DNA of 64,000 bases from Chloroflexota bacterium (GCA_947479915.1 CANKAU010000003.1:1-64000); one strand, 5' to 3'. Shown: positions 53,970 through 62,471, counted from the first letter of the stretch. A program made the numbers and translations. Notes: generated by a model from the letters alone, not told the origin.

Positions 53970-54107
53970 GACGCCTCGAATCCCGCCTCGCTAGAGGCCG
54001 CGGAGCGGCCGAACGTTGACGTAAAAGAGGGCCACCGACGGCGGCCCGCTGGCGATACTACCACTACCGAGCATGGGGGCTAGGCGCGAGCGGCCCGAGC
54101 GCGACCG

Positions 54108-54365
54108 TTAGACCGAGGTGCCGAACGGCGGCGGGGCCGACGGGGCAGCCTCCGCGGTGGGCGAAGCCATGTCCGCGAGCCCCGCGGTCGGCTCCAGCGC
54201 CTGGACAAAGGCATCCCAGTCCGCGACCCGGAACACGATTTCGTTCTCGTGGACGGCCTCGCCGTGCCGCGTCTCGATCGACAGTGGCCCTCCAGCCTGG
54301 AGGTAGCCATGGAGCGAGGCGAGGACATTCCCGAGGTTACGGGCGTTCAGTTCGGCGCGGGACAC
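54108..54365 (-). CDS. Small protein of unknown function
   Basis: The 85-residue protein starts at GTG 54365 with AGGT upstream. The first 60 residues are predicted alpha/beta (RNLGNVLASLHGYLQAGGPL, HENEIVFRVADWDAFVQAL), and the last 25 are Ala/Pro/Ser-rich. There is no membrane span or known motif. It is alone on its strand between sucC and the HDOD gene. Codon use fits a real gene, but no family is recognised. Confidence 0.45.
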   Translation of the reverse strand: MSRAELNARNLGNVLASLHGYLQAGGPLSIETRHGEAVHENEIVFRVADWDAFVQALEPTAGLADMASPTAEAAPSAPPPFGTSV

Positions 54366-54496
54366 AGGTGAGACCTAACGCTGGCAGACGGGGCGAGATG
54401 GCTTCTGTCTGCTTGAATACAGAGCATCGGCCATGGCCGTCACGAGCCCGTGACGCCAACGCGACTCCTCGAAGCATTCTCGATACTGCGGGCCCA

Positions 54497-55408
54497 CTAA
54501 GCCCGGGCGACGGCGCTCTCCACGAAGGCGGCCACGCGCTCCGCGATGCCGGCGATGCCGCCCGTCTGCGCGAGGCTGCGCGAGAGCGGCGGGACGTTCC
54601 ATTCCTCGGATGCCGGCTCGACCGAGAGCGGCTCCACGCCGTCCGTGAGGCCGGAGGCGCGAGCGAAGAGCCGCGCACGGATGACGAAAGCCGCGAGGCT
54701 CTTCGGGTCCGGCAGCGCGTTCACATCGAGATTATGTCGCGCAACCGCGTCCGCGAGGTTCGGCGGGAAGTTCCAGTGCAGGGCGAGCGCCCCACCCACC
54801 TCGGCGTCGGTGTAGCCGAGGACCTGGCGCTCGGCCTGGGCGACGGTCCACCCGCGCGTCTGAGCCACCTCGACGCAGCGGCGCAGGTCGTCCGGGCGGT
54901 GCTGGTCCATGGCGAGGCGGCCGATGTTGTGCAGGACGCCCGCGGTGAACGCCTCGTCGGTGTGCTCACGCGTGGCGCGGGAGAGCACCTCGGCGAGCAT
55001 GCCGACGCTGACGGAGAAGCGCCATGCCTCTGCCGGGTCCATCACCGTGCCCCCCGGGAGCGCCTCGATGACGCAGGAGGCAAGGGTGGCGGAGCGCACG
55101 GCGCGGAAGCCGAGCAGCACCACGGCGTCGCGGACGGTAGTGATGCGGCGAGGGAAGCCGTAGTAGGCGGAGTTGGAGAGGCGGAGGATCTTGGCGGTCA
55201 GCGCCTGGTCGGCGGACACGGTCTGCGCCAGCTCGTGCGCGGAGAACCGGTCGCCCTCGGCGAGCTCGAGGACGCGCAGGGCGACGACGGGCAGCGGGCG
55301 CAGCTCGGCAATCTCGGTGACGAGGACGTCAAGTTCCGGGTTCGGTTGAACCACCACAGACGCCGTTTCAACTCTGGGCCGCATGTTGGAGAACACGCGT
55401 CTTTCCAT
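54497..55408 (-). CDS. HDOD domain protein
   Basis: The 303-residue protein carries an HDOD domain, a catalytically degenerate HD-type output domain. It has LPVVALRVLELAEGD, LAQTVSADQALTAKILRLSNSAYYG, RITTVRDAVVLLGFRAVRSATL and the degenerate site FTAGVLHNIGRLAMD, where the HD pair of true phosphohydrolases is HN. Such proteins act in signalling or metabolic regulation and usually do not hydrolyse cyclic nucleotides. The C-terminal 60 residues are helical without a recognised output domain. There is no signal peptide. Confidence 0.85.
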   Translation of the reverse strand: MERRVFSNMRPRVETASVVVQPNPELDVLVTEIAELRPLPVVALRVLELAEGDRFSAHELAQTVSADQALTAKILRLSNSAYYGFPRRITTVRDAVVLLGFRAVRSATLASCVIEALPGGTVMDPAEAWRFSVSVGMLAEVLSRATREHTDEAFTAGVLHNIGRLAMDQHRPDDLRRCVEVAQTRGWTVAQAERQVLGYTDAEVGGALALHWNFPPNLADAVARHNLDVNALPDPKSLAAFVIRARLFARASGLTDGVEPLSVEPASEEWNVPPLSRSLAQTGGIAGIAERVAAFVESAVARA

Positions 55409-55484
55409 ATAGTCGGCAACCCGCGCCGATTCACGAGGGTCGTCCGGGATGCGGACTCCTCAGCCGACGGCTGGATTGGGAAAC

Positions 55485-55574
55485 TGGCGGAGGGGGTGGG
55501 ATTCGAACCCACGGTCCACTTGCGAGGACGACCGTTTTCAAGACGGTTCCGTTCGACCGCTCCGGCACCCCTCC
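55485..55574 (-). tRNA. tRNA-Ser (UGA), CCA encoded
   Basis: Read on the minus strand, GGAGGGG acceptor, anticodon loop CTTGAAA (anticodon TGA) in an ACCGT/ACGGT stem, a long class II variable arm, GTGGG/CCCAC T stem with TTCGAAT, and CCCCTCC acceptor, G, CCA. The long variable arm and UGA anticodon identify tRNA-Ser. Confidence 0.95.
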
Positions 55575-55739
55575 GAGCCGACAGGGTAGCGCCCCCGCCC
55601 TCCTGCCGCAGCCGCCGGCCCGCGCGATGGGGCCGCCCGCCTCGGGCGATGGCGGGGACGAATAGACGGCACGGGAGCGCGACAGTAGGATCGCGGCGAG
55701 TCCGCTGTGACGCCGTAGTGTCTACGGGAAGGTGTCCCT

Positions 55740-56849
55740 GTGCCGTTCGTCATCACCGATCCCTGCATCGATACGAAGGACCAGGCGTGCGTTTCGGTCT
55801 GCCCGGTGGATTGCATCCACTTCGAGGACAGCGACCGGATGCTCTACATCAACCCCTCGGAGTGCATCGACTGCGGCGCGTGCCAGCCGGCCTGCCCCGT
55901 AAGCGCGATCTTCCCGGACAGCGCCGTGCCGGATGCCTCCAAGAAGTTCGTCCAGATCAACGAGCTCTGGTACGCCGACAAGGCTGCCGCCCGCTCGATG
56001 GTCGGTGGTGGCTCCGGCGCTCCCGCCGCCGCTGACGCCGGTCACTCCCCCGCCGCCGCGCCGGCCGCCAAGGCCGAGGCTCCGGCGAAGGCAGAAAAGG
56101 CCGACGAGCCGCCCCCCGTCCTGCAGGTGCCCGCGACCAAGGGCATCCACCAGCCGGTCGTCTCCACCTACCGTGCGCCGTCCGCCAAGAGCTTCATCGC
56201 GCTGACGCTGTTCGCCGCGCTGTATGCCCTCGCGTTCATCGTCCCGGGCCCGGCGATCGTCGTGCTCGCAGGCGTGACCATCGGCCCGGTCACGGTGCTG
56301 GCGCTGGTCGTGTCGCTGGTCTTCCTCCTCGGCTTCCTCGTGAACCAGGCGATGGACCTCTCGCGCTTCGCTGCGCGCCAGCGCCGCGAGAAGGCGCCGT
56401 GGCGTGGAGTCCGCGTCGAGTGGCGTCGCAACGAGGAGTCGCGCCGCTACAACCTCGCCGAGACCGTGAACGCGATCGCGCGCGAGCGCTTCGCGTTCCC
56501 GAACGAGGAGAACCCGGACCTCCGCACCTACGTGAACCTCCCCGAGCCGACCATGGCGATCGAGCCGCGCGGCACGGGCGAGAAGGTCTTCCCGGACATC
56601 GTGACCGTCGCCTACCCGGGCAACTACCCGGTGGCGGTGGCGCAGGTGGAGTCCAAGGAGACAGTCTCCCTCGACCAGGCGAAGTACGTGTGGTCGAGGC
56701 TGCAGACGAAGAACACCGACCTCTACCTGTACGTCCCCGCGGGGACGCTGGCCGAGGCGAAGGACTTCGCGAAGGTCGCGGGTATCAAGAACGCGAAGTT
56801 CCGTACCTGGCGCTGGGCGCCGAACGGCATGGTCGTCCGCGAGATCTAG
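55740..56849 (+). CDS. 7Fe ferredoxin fused through a membrane hairpin to a PD-(D/E)XK-like domain
   Basis: Residues 1-75 are a 7Fe-8S ferredoxin of the Mycobacterium/Thermus type, with Cys9, 17, 21, 25 and Cys42, 45, 48, 52 (DPCIDTKDQACVSVCPVDC, CIDCGACQPACP). Residues 85-130 are a Pro/Ala/Lys linker. Two hydrophobic helices follow (about 152-172 and 176-204). Residues 225-369 are a soluble alpha/beta domain containing FPDIVTVAYPG (Asp286) and AQVESKETVSLDQA (Glu304-x-Lys306), the spacing of a PD-(D/E)XK nuclease-fold core. The start is GTG 55740. An electron carrier tied to a membrane and a nuclease-like fold is unusual. The function is unknown, and the nuclease-fold call is an inference. 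Confidence 0.75.
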   Translation: MPFVITDPCIDTKDQACVSVCPVDCIHFEDSDRMLYINPSECIDCGACQPACPVSAIFPDSAVPDASKKFVQINELWYADKAAARSMVGGGSGAPAAADAGHSPAAAPAAKAEAPAKAEKADEPPPVLQVPATKGIHQPVVSTYRAPSAKSFIALTLFAALYALAFIVPGPAIVVLAGVTIGPVTVLALVVSLVFLLGFLVNQAMDLSRFAARQRREKAPWRGVRVEWRRNEESRRYNLAETVNAIARERFAFPNEENPDLRTYVNLPEPTMAIEPRGTGEKVFPDIVTVAYPGNYPVAVAQVESKETVSLDQAKYVWSRLQTKNTDLYLYVPAGTLAEAKDFAKVAGIKNAKFRTWRWAPNGMVVREI

Positions 56850-56873
56850 TCCCGCGCCCACCTCGACTCATCG

Positions 56874-56901
56874 CAACGCCCCGAGGCAACTCGGGGCGTT
56901 G
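56874..56901. terminator. Strong terminator hairpin after the ferredoxin fusion
   Basis: A perfect 12-base-pair stem (CAACGCCCCGAG and its complement) has a GCAA loop, followed by TTCTTG. It lies between convergent genes and could serve both. Confidence 0.8.
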
Positions 56902-56928
56902 TTCTTGTCCCGGACATTCGAGGTGGCC

Positions 56929-57645
56929 CTAGGGGATCGCGGCGATCGCGCCCGACTTCAGGACGTTCTTCAGCGCCTCCCGCTTGCTGAGCGGGCTGAG
57001 CCGGTCGGCGTGTGCGGTGACGTAGCGCACCACCTCGGGCGGATCTGTCCACGCGTACTGGCGGAGCGCCCAGCCGATCGCCTTGCGGATGAAGAACTCG
57101 CGATCGTCGAGGTTCGCCTCGATGCACGCGTACAGCAGGTCGAGGTCCGTGTCGGCCTTACGGCCGAGCTGGCAGATGATCGAGACGCGCCGCTTCCACA
57201 GCACCTGGTCGGTGCTCCACGCACGCATCTCCAGCGTCATCGCCGCGCGATCGCTGCGCATCACCTCGCCGATGAGCCGCACCGTGCCGTCCACGAGATC
57301 CCACCACGCGCCGGTGACGACGAACTCCTCGAGCATCGGCAGCGCCGCGAGCGTCAGATAGCGCGCGTAGGGGCGGCGTCCCGCGAGATCGAGAACGGCG
57401 TAGCGCTCCTCGCGGTGCGTTGCCTCGCGCCACAGAGCGAGCAGCGTGTCGCGCCATGCCTCAAACGTGTCGAGGTGATGCGCAACATGGACGGCCGAGC
57501 ACACGCGCCGGACGACAGGGCTCGGCACGCCGTAGAACGGCATGGCGGACTTCATGTACGCCTGCATGGGCGCGGCCTTCGACGGGTCGGCAGCATCGGC
57601 CAGTCCGGCGCGCACGGCCTCGATCAGGGCGCGGTCCGCGGTCAC
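56929..57645 (-). CDS. DNA alkylation repair protein (AlkD-like HEAT repeat family)
   Basis: The 238-residue all-helical protein resembles AlkC/AlkD-type alkylpurine glycosylases: MKSAMPFYGVPSPVVRRV near the start, RREERYAVLDLAG-like block (HREERYAVLDLAGRRP), WWDLVDGTVRLIGEVM, and FFIRKAIGWALRQYAWTDPP with RKAIGWALR as the signature. AlkD removes N3- and N7-alkylpurines. The GTG at 57645 overlaps the DUF488 stop (GTGA). It is last in the DinB-DUF488-AlkD operon. Confidence 0.88.
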   Translation of the reverse strand: MTADRALIEAVRAGLADAADPSKAAPMQAYMKSAMPFYGVPSPVVRRVCSAVHVAHHLDTFEAWRDTLLALWREATHREERYAVLDLAGRRPYARYLTLAALPMLEEFVVTGAWWDLVDGTVRLIGEVMRSDRAAMTLEMRAWSTDQVLWKRRVSIICQLGRKADTDLDLLYACIEANLDDREFFIRKAIGWALRQYAWTDPPEVVRYVTAHADRLSPLSKREALKNVLKSGAIAAIP

Positions 57646-58013
57646 GCGCCGAGTCGCTCGCGCAGGATCTCGGCGAGCAGCGTGCAGTGGCACGGCGTGC
57701 CCTCGGGCGACTCGCAGAGCAACGCGACGCCCGTGTTCGTCGCCATACGCGCAGCCCAGTCGAGGAGGCTCGGCCGCTCCGCGACCTGCCCGCGATAAGC
57801 ATCCTCGAACGCAGCGCGAGTCAGCGTGCCCGCGGCGAACGCGTCGGCGATCTCAGCACGGGGGCCGAGGTTCGGCTCCCACTGGTCGACCGAGCCGCGC
57901 ACGATGCCGCTCGGCCAGTGGCGCGTCACGAGTAATCGCGGCAGCGGATCGTCCGGCGGCGCGAAGACCGAGCCGACGATGATCTGCGGGCCGACCGCCG
58001 GCGCGCCCGTCAT
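57642..58013 (-). CDS. DUF488 family protein
   Basis: The 123-residue protein has the DUF488 pattern: LLVTRHWPSGIVRGSVDQWEPNLGPRAE near the start, a region with AFEDAYRGQVAE, and the C-terminal GVALLCESPEGTPCHCTLLAEIL where the CxxxxxxxCH core is typical. DUF488 members are small cytosolic proteins of unknown activity, with suspected nucleic-acid or stress links. Its ATG at 58013 overlaps the DinB-like gene stop and its own stop overlaps the AlkD-like start, so coexpression with both is near certain. Confidence 0.8.
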   Translation of the reverse strand: MTGAPAVGPQIIVGSVFAPPDDPLPRLLVTRHWPSGIVRGSVDQWEPNLGPRAEIADAFAAGTLTRAAFEDAYRGQVAERPSLLDWAARMATNTGVALLCESPEGTPCHCTLLAEILRERLGA

Positions 58014-59026
58014 GCGGGCTGCTCCGCGACGTGCGCGAGGCTCCCCGGCAGGCCGAGGTCCTCGCCACCGAACAGCGAGGCGAGCGCGTTCAACTCACCG
58101 GCCCGCGCGAACAGCAGCGCCGCGCTGCGGACGACCTCGACGCCGATCGTGCTGTCACTCATCGGCCGCGCGAGGTCGTCCGCACTCAATGCAGCGAGCA
58201 CGGGGGCGCTGCCCTCGAGCGCTGCGCGGTAGGCGGCGCGCGCCTCGTCGTAGGTGGGCACGGGGTCGAGGGAGGCGCGGCCGAGGATCGCGGCGCCGGA
58301 CCAGATGCGCGGCTCCGTGCTCCAGGACTCGGACTCGTGGTTCGCGACCTCGGCGATCGTCTTTGCGCCGGGATGCACGCGCGCGATGGAGCCGACGGCA
58401 GCGGGCTGCGGCATCGCCTCCACGACGCGGGCGAACTCGTGCTGCGCGTCCAGGAGCAGTCGCACGATCAGCGGCGGGCGAGCCGACGCCTCGCCCTCCT
58501 CGGACGGGACGATGTCGGTGCCAGCGACACGGGGGAGCGCGCCCGGCAGGTCGAGGTCGGGTGCGGTCACCAGCGCACCGATGACGGCGAGCTCACCGGC
58601 GTGCGCGAACAGGTGCGCGGGCGCGCGGCAGATGACGTATCCGACGGTGCTCGGGCCGTAGCGCGTCTGGATCTCGCGCCCGAACGTCGAGGCATCGAGC
58701 GACTCGACGACCTCGCTCGCTCGCGCAGTGATGGCGAGGTAGGCGTCGCGTGCCTCGGCGTAGGGCGTGGGGAGCGGGCGCGCGAGCGTCGCCTCGCGCT
58801 GGGCGGCAGCCCACTGCGCGGCCCATGCATCGGGCTCGCGACCGGCGGCGAGGACGTTGACGAAGTAGTCGTGCGACCACGCGGCGTGGGCGATCACCCA
58901 GCCCGCCGCGTTGAGGCGGCCGAGCGGGCCTCCTCGACCGGGCGCGGGGATGTGGTCGATGGCGCGGAGGAACTCATCCTGAGCGTCGAGGAGGAAGCGT
59001 GCCGCGAGCGGGTGCGGGGGCGTCAT
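58010..59026 (-). CDS. Tandem DinB-like four-helix-bundle protein
   Basis: This 338-residue protein is an internal duplication of a DinB/mycothiol-dependent-type fold. Each half starts with a similar block (ARFLLDAQDEFLRAIDHIP and VRLLLDAQHEFARVVEAMP) and has a STVGYVICRAPAHLFAHAGEL-like late segment (second copy STIGVEVVRSAALLFARAGEL). The metal-binding His set (IAHAAWSHDYF, LFAHAGEL) is kept in the first half. The second keeps only VANHESESW and has Arg in place of the late His. Only the N-terminal domain is likely active. It heads the DinB-DUF488-AlkD operon. Confidence 0.75.
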   Translation of the reverse strand: MTPPHPLAARFLLDAQDEFLRAIDHIPAPGRGGPLGRLNAAGWVIAHAAWSHDYFVNVLAAGREPDAWAAQWAAAQREATLARPLPTPYAEARDAYLAITARASEVVESLDASTFGREIQTRYGPSTVGYVICRAPAHLFAHAGELAVIGALVTAPDLDLPGALPRVAGTDIVPSEEGEASARPPLIVRLLLDAQHEFARVVEAMPQPAAVGSIARVHPGAKTIAEVANHESESWSTEPRIWSGAAILGRASLDPVPTYDEARAAYRAALEGSAPVLAALSADDLARPMSDSTIGVEVVRSAALLFARAGELNALASLFGGEDLGLPGSLAHVAEQPA

Positions 59027-59093
59027 GACGCGAGTCTACGACAGCCCCCGAGCACCGGCCCCCGCCGCTGGCCCGGCGTGATCTAGACGGCGG

Positions 59094-59282
59094 CTAGGCG
59101 GCGCGGTGCCACAGACGCGGGGTGTACCGCGGCACTCGCTCTGAGGGCGCAAGCCGAGGGAAGAAGGCGGGCGTGATGACCGCGTAGTCCTCCCCGGCGT
59201 TCAAGGCGCCCCCAGCCCACTGGCGAAGCAGGGTCGCCCCGGCCGCGCCGATGATCGTTCCGAGAACGATGGCAAACATCAT
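59094..59282 (-). CDS. Small membrane-anchored protein of unknown function
   Basis: The 62-residue protein (start ATG 59282; adjacent ATG 59279) has one N-terminal helix, MMFAIVLGTIIGAAGATLL, then a soluble Pro/Arg-rich tail (ITPAFFPRLAPSERVPRYTP). A consensus promoter lies upstream on the same strand (59356-59385), with a leader of about 65 bases that can fold into a GGGAGCG/CGCTCCC hairpin. No family is recognised. The good promoter supports a real gene. Confidence 0.55.
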   Translation of the reverse strand: MMFAIVLGTIIGAAGATLLRQWAGGALNAGEDYAVITPAFFPRLAPSERVPRYTPRLWHRAA

Positions 59283-59355
59283 GGTGGAACCCCCGTAACC
59301 GCACATCCGACACCGGGAGCGCCTGAGCAGAACGCCTGTTCGCTCCCGTTCGAGG

Positions 59356-59385
59356 AGACTAGAACAACCGTCCTAGTGCTGTCAA
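59356..59385 (-). promoter_or_regulatory. Promoter for the small membrane protein gene
   Basis: On the minus strand a perfect TTGACA (59385-59380) is followed after 18 bases by TAGTCT (59361-59356). Confidence 0.6.
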
Positions 59386-59495
59386 GGCATGTTCGGAACG
59401 GATTTCCGGACGCATGGCGTGCTCGAAGGAGGACCGACCGCGCACGCTCCGCTCGACGCGCGACGGGTACGCCGAATATGATCGGCGTCCGGCCT

Positions 59496-59588
59496 GGAGG
59501 GGTCGCATAGTGGTCTAGTGCGGGCGCCTGCTAAGCGCTTGTCTCGGGTTCTCTGGGACCGAGGGTTCGAATCCCTCCCCCTCCGCCA
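59496..59588 (+). tRNA. tRNA-Ser (GCU), CCA encoded
   Basis: GGAGGGG acceptor, anticodon loop CTGCTAA (anticodon GCT) in a GGCGC/GCGCT stem, a long class II variable arm, GAGGG/CCCTC T stem with TTCGAAT, CCCCTCC acceptor, G, CCA. A -10-like TATGAT lies at 59477-59482. The acceptor stem is the same as that of tRNA-Ser(UGA) at 55485-55574. Confidence 0.95.
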
Positions 59589-59668
59589 CCGAATCCCCTC
59601 GACCCGCCCGGCAAGCGGAGCCACGTCGAGGGAGCCCGGAACCGCGCCCCCCAGAGAGGGAGCCACCC

Positions 59669-61051
59669 GTGTCGACCTTCCACATCTGGACGCTGGGCTG
59701 CCAGATGAACCAGGCAGACTCGCTCAAGCTCGCCGCGGGCCTCGAAGGACTCGGGTACCACGCCGTCGATGACGACGTGGACGCCGACCTCGTCGTCATC
59801 AACACCTGCTCCGTTCGACAGCACGCCGAGGACCGCGCGTACTCGCGCATGGGTGTTCTGCGCAAGCGCCGCAACGAGGGCAAGCGGTTCAAGATCGCCG
59901 TCATGGGCTGCATGGTCGGCCCGAAGACGGACGACCTGCGCAAGCGCTTCCCCTACGTGGACGTGTGGGCGCGACCGCAGGAGTTCGATGGCATCCTGCA
60001 GGTCGCGGGCGACCTCCGCGACGTGTCCGGTGGCGAGCTGGGCGCGCTGATGGGCGACCTCGACGGCGGCGCGATCAAGATGGCGCCCGGCACCTACGGG
60101 CTGCCGAAGGGGCCGACTGCGTACGTGCCCGTGATCCACGGCTGCGACAAGTTCTGCACGTACTGCATCGTCCCGCTGCGACGCGGCCGCGAGGACTCGC
60201 GCCCGGCGGCGGACATCCTCGACGAAGTGCGCTTCCTCGCCGCCCACGGCGTGCGAGAGGTGACGCTGCTCGGGCAGACCGTCGAGGCCTACGGGCACGA
60301 CCTGGAGCCCGACACGACCGGGCTGTACGCCGAGACCGGCGGACGCCCCGACCTCGCGACGCTGTTCGAGGGCATCGACGCGATCGAGGGCATCTCGCGC
60401 GTGCGCTTCCTCACGTCGTACCCGAAGGACATGACCGACCGCATCATCGACGCGGTCGCCGACCAGCCGAAGGTCTGCGAGCACTTCAACATCCCGGTGC
60501 AGTCCGGCTCGGAGTCCATGCTGCTGCGCATGCGCCGCGGCTACACCGTCGCGGACTTCGAGGATCGTGTGGCGCGCATCCGCTCGCGCATGCCGGACGC
60601 GGCGATCGTGACCGACGTGATCGTGGGCTGCCCCGGCGAGACCGAGGCCGAGTTCGCGGACACCATCGCGCTGCTCGAGCGCACGCAGTTCGACATCATC
60701 CACGTCGCCGCGTACTCGCCGCGCCCCGGCACGTACGCCGCACGCAACCTGCCGGACGACGTCCCCGCCGAGGTGAAGAAGGAACGTCTGCACATCGTGG
60801 AGGCGCTCCACGCTGCCTCGTCCGAGCGCATCAACCAGCGTTTGCTCGGCCGCGAGGTCGAGGTGCTGGTGGAGCAGAACGAGAACGGTCGCGCGACGGG
60901 CCGCACGCGTCAGGGCCAGCTGGTTCACTTCGACGTCATCGGCGCGCAGGGCCGCACGCTCGGTGACCTCGTCCGTGTCGAGATCTCGCAGGCCACGCCG
61001 TGGTCGCTGCAGGGTCACGTCGCCGGCATGCTCACGCTCTCCGTGCTGTAG
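59669..61051 (+). CDS. miaB: tRNA-2-methylthio-N6-dimethylallyladenosine synthase MiaB
   Basis: MiaB adds a methylthio group to i6A37 of tRNAs that read UNN codons. The 460-residue radical SAM methylthiotransferase has an N-terminal UPF0004 domain with three cluster cysteines (TLGCQMN, NTCSVR, VMGCMVG). The radical SAM motif is HGCDKFCTYCIVPLRRGRE, LLGQTVEAYGHD replaces the common GQNVNSYG, and the C-terminal TRAM domain starts at RTRQGQLVHFD. The GTG at 59669 is followed at once by the conserved HIWTLGCQMN. It lies 80 bases after tRNA-Ser(GCU). Confidence 0.94.
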   Translation: MSTFHIWTLGCQMNQADSLKLAAGLEGLGYHAVDDDVDADLVVINTCSVRQHAEDRAYSRMGVLRKRRNEGKRFKIAVMGCMVGPKTDDLRKRFPYVDVWARPQEFDGILQVAGDLRDVSGGELGALMGDLDGGAIKMAPGTYGLPKGPTAYVPVIHGCDKFCTYCIVPLRRGREDSRPAADILDEVRFLAAHGVREVTLLGQTVEAYGHDLEPDTTGLYAETGGRPDLATLFEGIDAIEGISRVRFLTSYPKDMTDRIIDAVADQPKVCEHFNIPVQSGSESMLLRMRRGYTVADFEDRVARIRSRMPDAAIVTDVIVGCPGETEAEFADTIALLERTQFDIIHVAAYSPRPGTYAARNLPDDVPAEVKKERLHIVEALHAASSERINQRLLGREVEVLVEQNENGRATGRTRQGQLVHFDVIGAQGRTLGDLVRVEISQATPWSLQGHVAGMLTLSVL

Positions 61052-61073
61052 CGCGGAGCCCGAAGAGAACACG

Positions 61074-61712
61074 ATGCCCACCGCCCCTGTCGTCGCCACG
61101 ATCGTCGTCATCTTCGCGATCGTGGAGGCGCGCCTGCAGGTGCTGCTGATCCATCGCTCCGCCGGCCACGAGGAAGACCGCTGGGCACTCCCTGGCGGCG
61201 TGTGGGACGGCAGCGAGTCGCTGCGTCAGAGCGCGCAGCGCAAGCTCGTCGGCGAGACCGGCGCGACCGACCTCTACCTGGAGCAGTTGTTCACCATGTC
61301 CGGCCTGGACGGCGCGCAGCCCTCGGTCGCCGTCGCGTACTTCGCGCTCATCGAGGCGTCGAAGGTGCGACTGCGCGAGGAGGAGGCGTGGCGTCCGGCG
61401 TGGTTCCCGGTGGAGGATCTGCCGCCGCTCGCCTTCGACAACAACCGCGTCATCGAGCAGGCGGTCGCGCGCGTCGGCGCGAAACTGGACTACACGAACA
61501 TCGCGTACGGCCTGCTCCCCGACCTCTTCACGATCCGCGAGCTACAGGTCACGTACGAGGCGATCCTGCGCCGCCCGCTGGACCGCCGGAACTTCCGCAA
61601 GCGCATGATCTCCACGGGCATCATCGAAGCCACCGAGGAGGTCCGCCGCCGCGGCGCGCACCGCCCGGCGCAGCTCTTCCGCTTCACCTCGAAGGCTCCG
61701 GTGGTGCTGTAG
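61074..61712 (+). CDS. nrtR: NrtR-type Nudix-related transcriptional regulator of NAD metabolism
   Basis: The 212-residue protein joins a Nudix-fold ligand domain to a C-terminal winged helix. The first part has VEARLQVLLIHRS, RWALPGGVWDGSESLRQSAQRKLVGETG, a decayed Nudix box (KLVGETGA instead of RELxEExG), and WFPVEDLPPLAFDNNRVIEQAV. The second part has LLPDLFTIRELQVTYEAILR and LDRRNFRKRMISTGIIEAT, the NrtR DNA-binding signature, ending in RPAQLFRF. NrtR proteins sense ADP-ribose-type metabolites and repress NAD genes. The gene lies between miaB and nadA, and candidate operators lie at 62457-62497 and 8162-8176. Confidence 0.9.
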   Translation: MPTAPVVATIVVIFAIVEARLQVLLIHRSAGHEEDRWALPGGVWDGSESLRQSAQRKLVGETGATDLYLEQLFTMSGLDGAQPSVAVAYFALIEASKVRLREEEAWRPAWFPVEDLPPLAFDNNRVIEQAVARVGAKLDYTNIAYGLLPDLFTIRELQVTYEAILRRPLDRRNFRKRMISTGIIEATEEVRRRGAHRPAQLFRFTSKAPVVL

Positions 61713-61715
61713 CGG

Positions 61716-62384
61716 CTAGGCGATCTCGGGGTACGCGGCAGGGCAGTCACCGGAGTGCCGAACAAGCGTTACCGCGCGCGGATTCTTCAGCGGGAATCGC
61801 GCGATGTACACGCGCTTCCACCACGCGGGACCGTCCACGATCAGCAGATCGTGGTCTCCGGCCGCGTCCTGTAGCCACACGCCGCGCGCGCAGACGCGCG
61901 CCGCCGCGCCCTCCAGTTCGCCCAGCGACCCTCCGAAGAACACCGCGGACGCGAAGCCCTGTGCATCGAAGACCGGGGGCGAGGAGAACCTCCCGCCGAT
62001 CGGCTGATACCGAACGAGCGGCTCGCGCCGCACGGGCTTCACTCCCGGCAGCGGCGTAGTTGTGCCCGGGACGAAGGTCACGGTGTCCGCGAGCAGCCAG
62101 CCATCCACCGCGAACTCGACCTGGACACCGGTCGCTCGCACGCGGCTCACGTCCTGGGCCGGCGTAGCACCAGGGCCGTAAAGGTGGATCAGCCAGTCCC
62201 CGCCCGCGTTCGAGAACGCAACGCCGACCAGCTTCCCCTCGCTGAACGCCTCGACGTACTGGCTTGGCCCCAGTCCTCGCCCGACCGCCCACATCGGCGG
62301 CACCTCGGCGGCCGTTGCCGGGCTGGGCCGCTCGACGAGCGGCATCAGGAGCGCCGCCAACACCAGCAGGACGATGCGCTTCAC
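61716..62384 (-). CDS. Secreted protein with novel shared C-terminal domain
   Basis: The GTG at 62384 has a perfect GGAGG seven bases upstream and gives 222 residues. A signal peptide (VKRIVLLVLAALLMPLVERP, cut near ATAA) precedes a beta-rich domain of about 100 residues (GWLLADTVTFVPGTTTPLPG). The C-terminal domain is shared with the proteins at 8894-10228 and 47760-48971: GGRFSSPPVF, VFFGGSLGELE, GVWLQDAAG, LLIVDGPAWW and AVTLVR. A short Cys-containing tail (HSGDCPAAYPEIA) follows. It is transcribed divergently from nadA, and the NrtR-type sites lie between them, so coregulation is possible but unproven. Confidence 0.7.
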   Translation of the reverse strand: MKRIVLLVLAALLMPLVERPSPATAAEVPPMWAVGRGLGPSQYVEAFSEGKLVGVAFSNAGGDWLIHLYGPGATPAQDVSRVRATGVQVEFAVDGWLLADTVTFVPGTTTPLPGVKPVRREPLVRYQPIGGRFSSPPVFDAQGFASAVFFGGSLGELEGAAARVCARGVWLQDAAGDHDLLIVDGPAWWKRVYIARFPLKNPRAVTLVRHSGDCPAAYPEIA

Positions 62385-62456
62385 GGGAGAACCTCCACTC
62401 GCGGGAAACCTACCACGACGCGTTGCGAGCCCCAATTGACGCCCCTCGGCGAGTAA

Positions 62457-62471
62457 GCGTACCCTCGACGC
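62457..62471. promoter_or_regulatory. Candidate NrtR operator 1 upstream of nadA (one mismatch)
   Basis: GCGTA-CCCTC-GACGC differs from the perfect repeat by one base in the right arm. Its left flank, AGTAAGCGTACC, is identical to that of the nadE site at 8162-8176. Confidence 0.45.
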
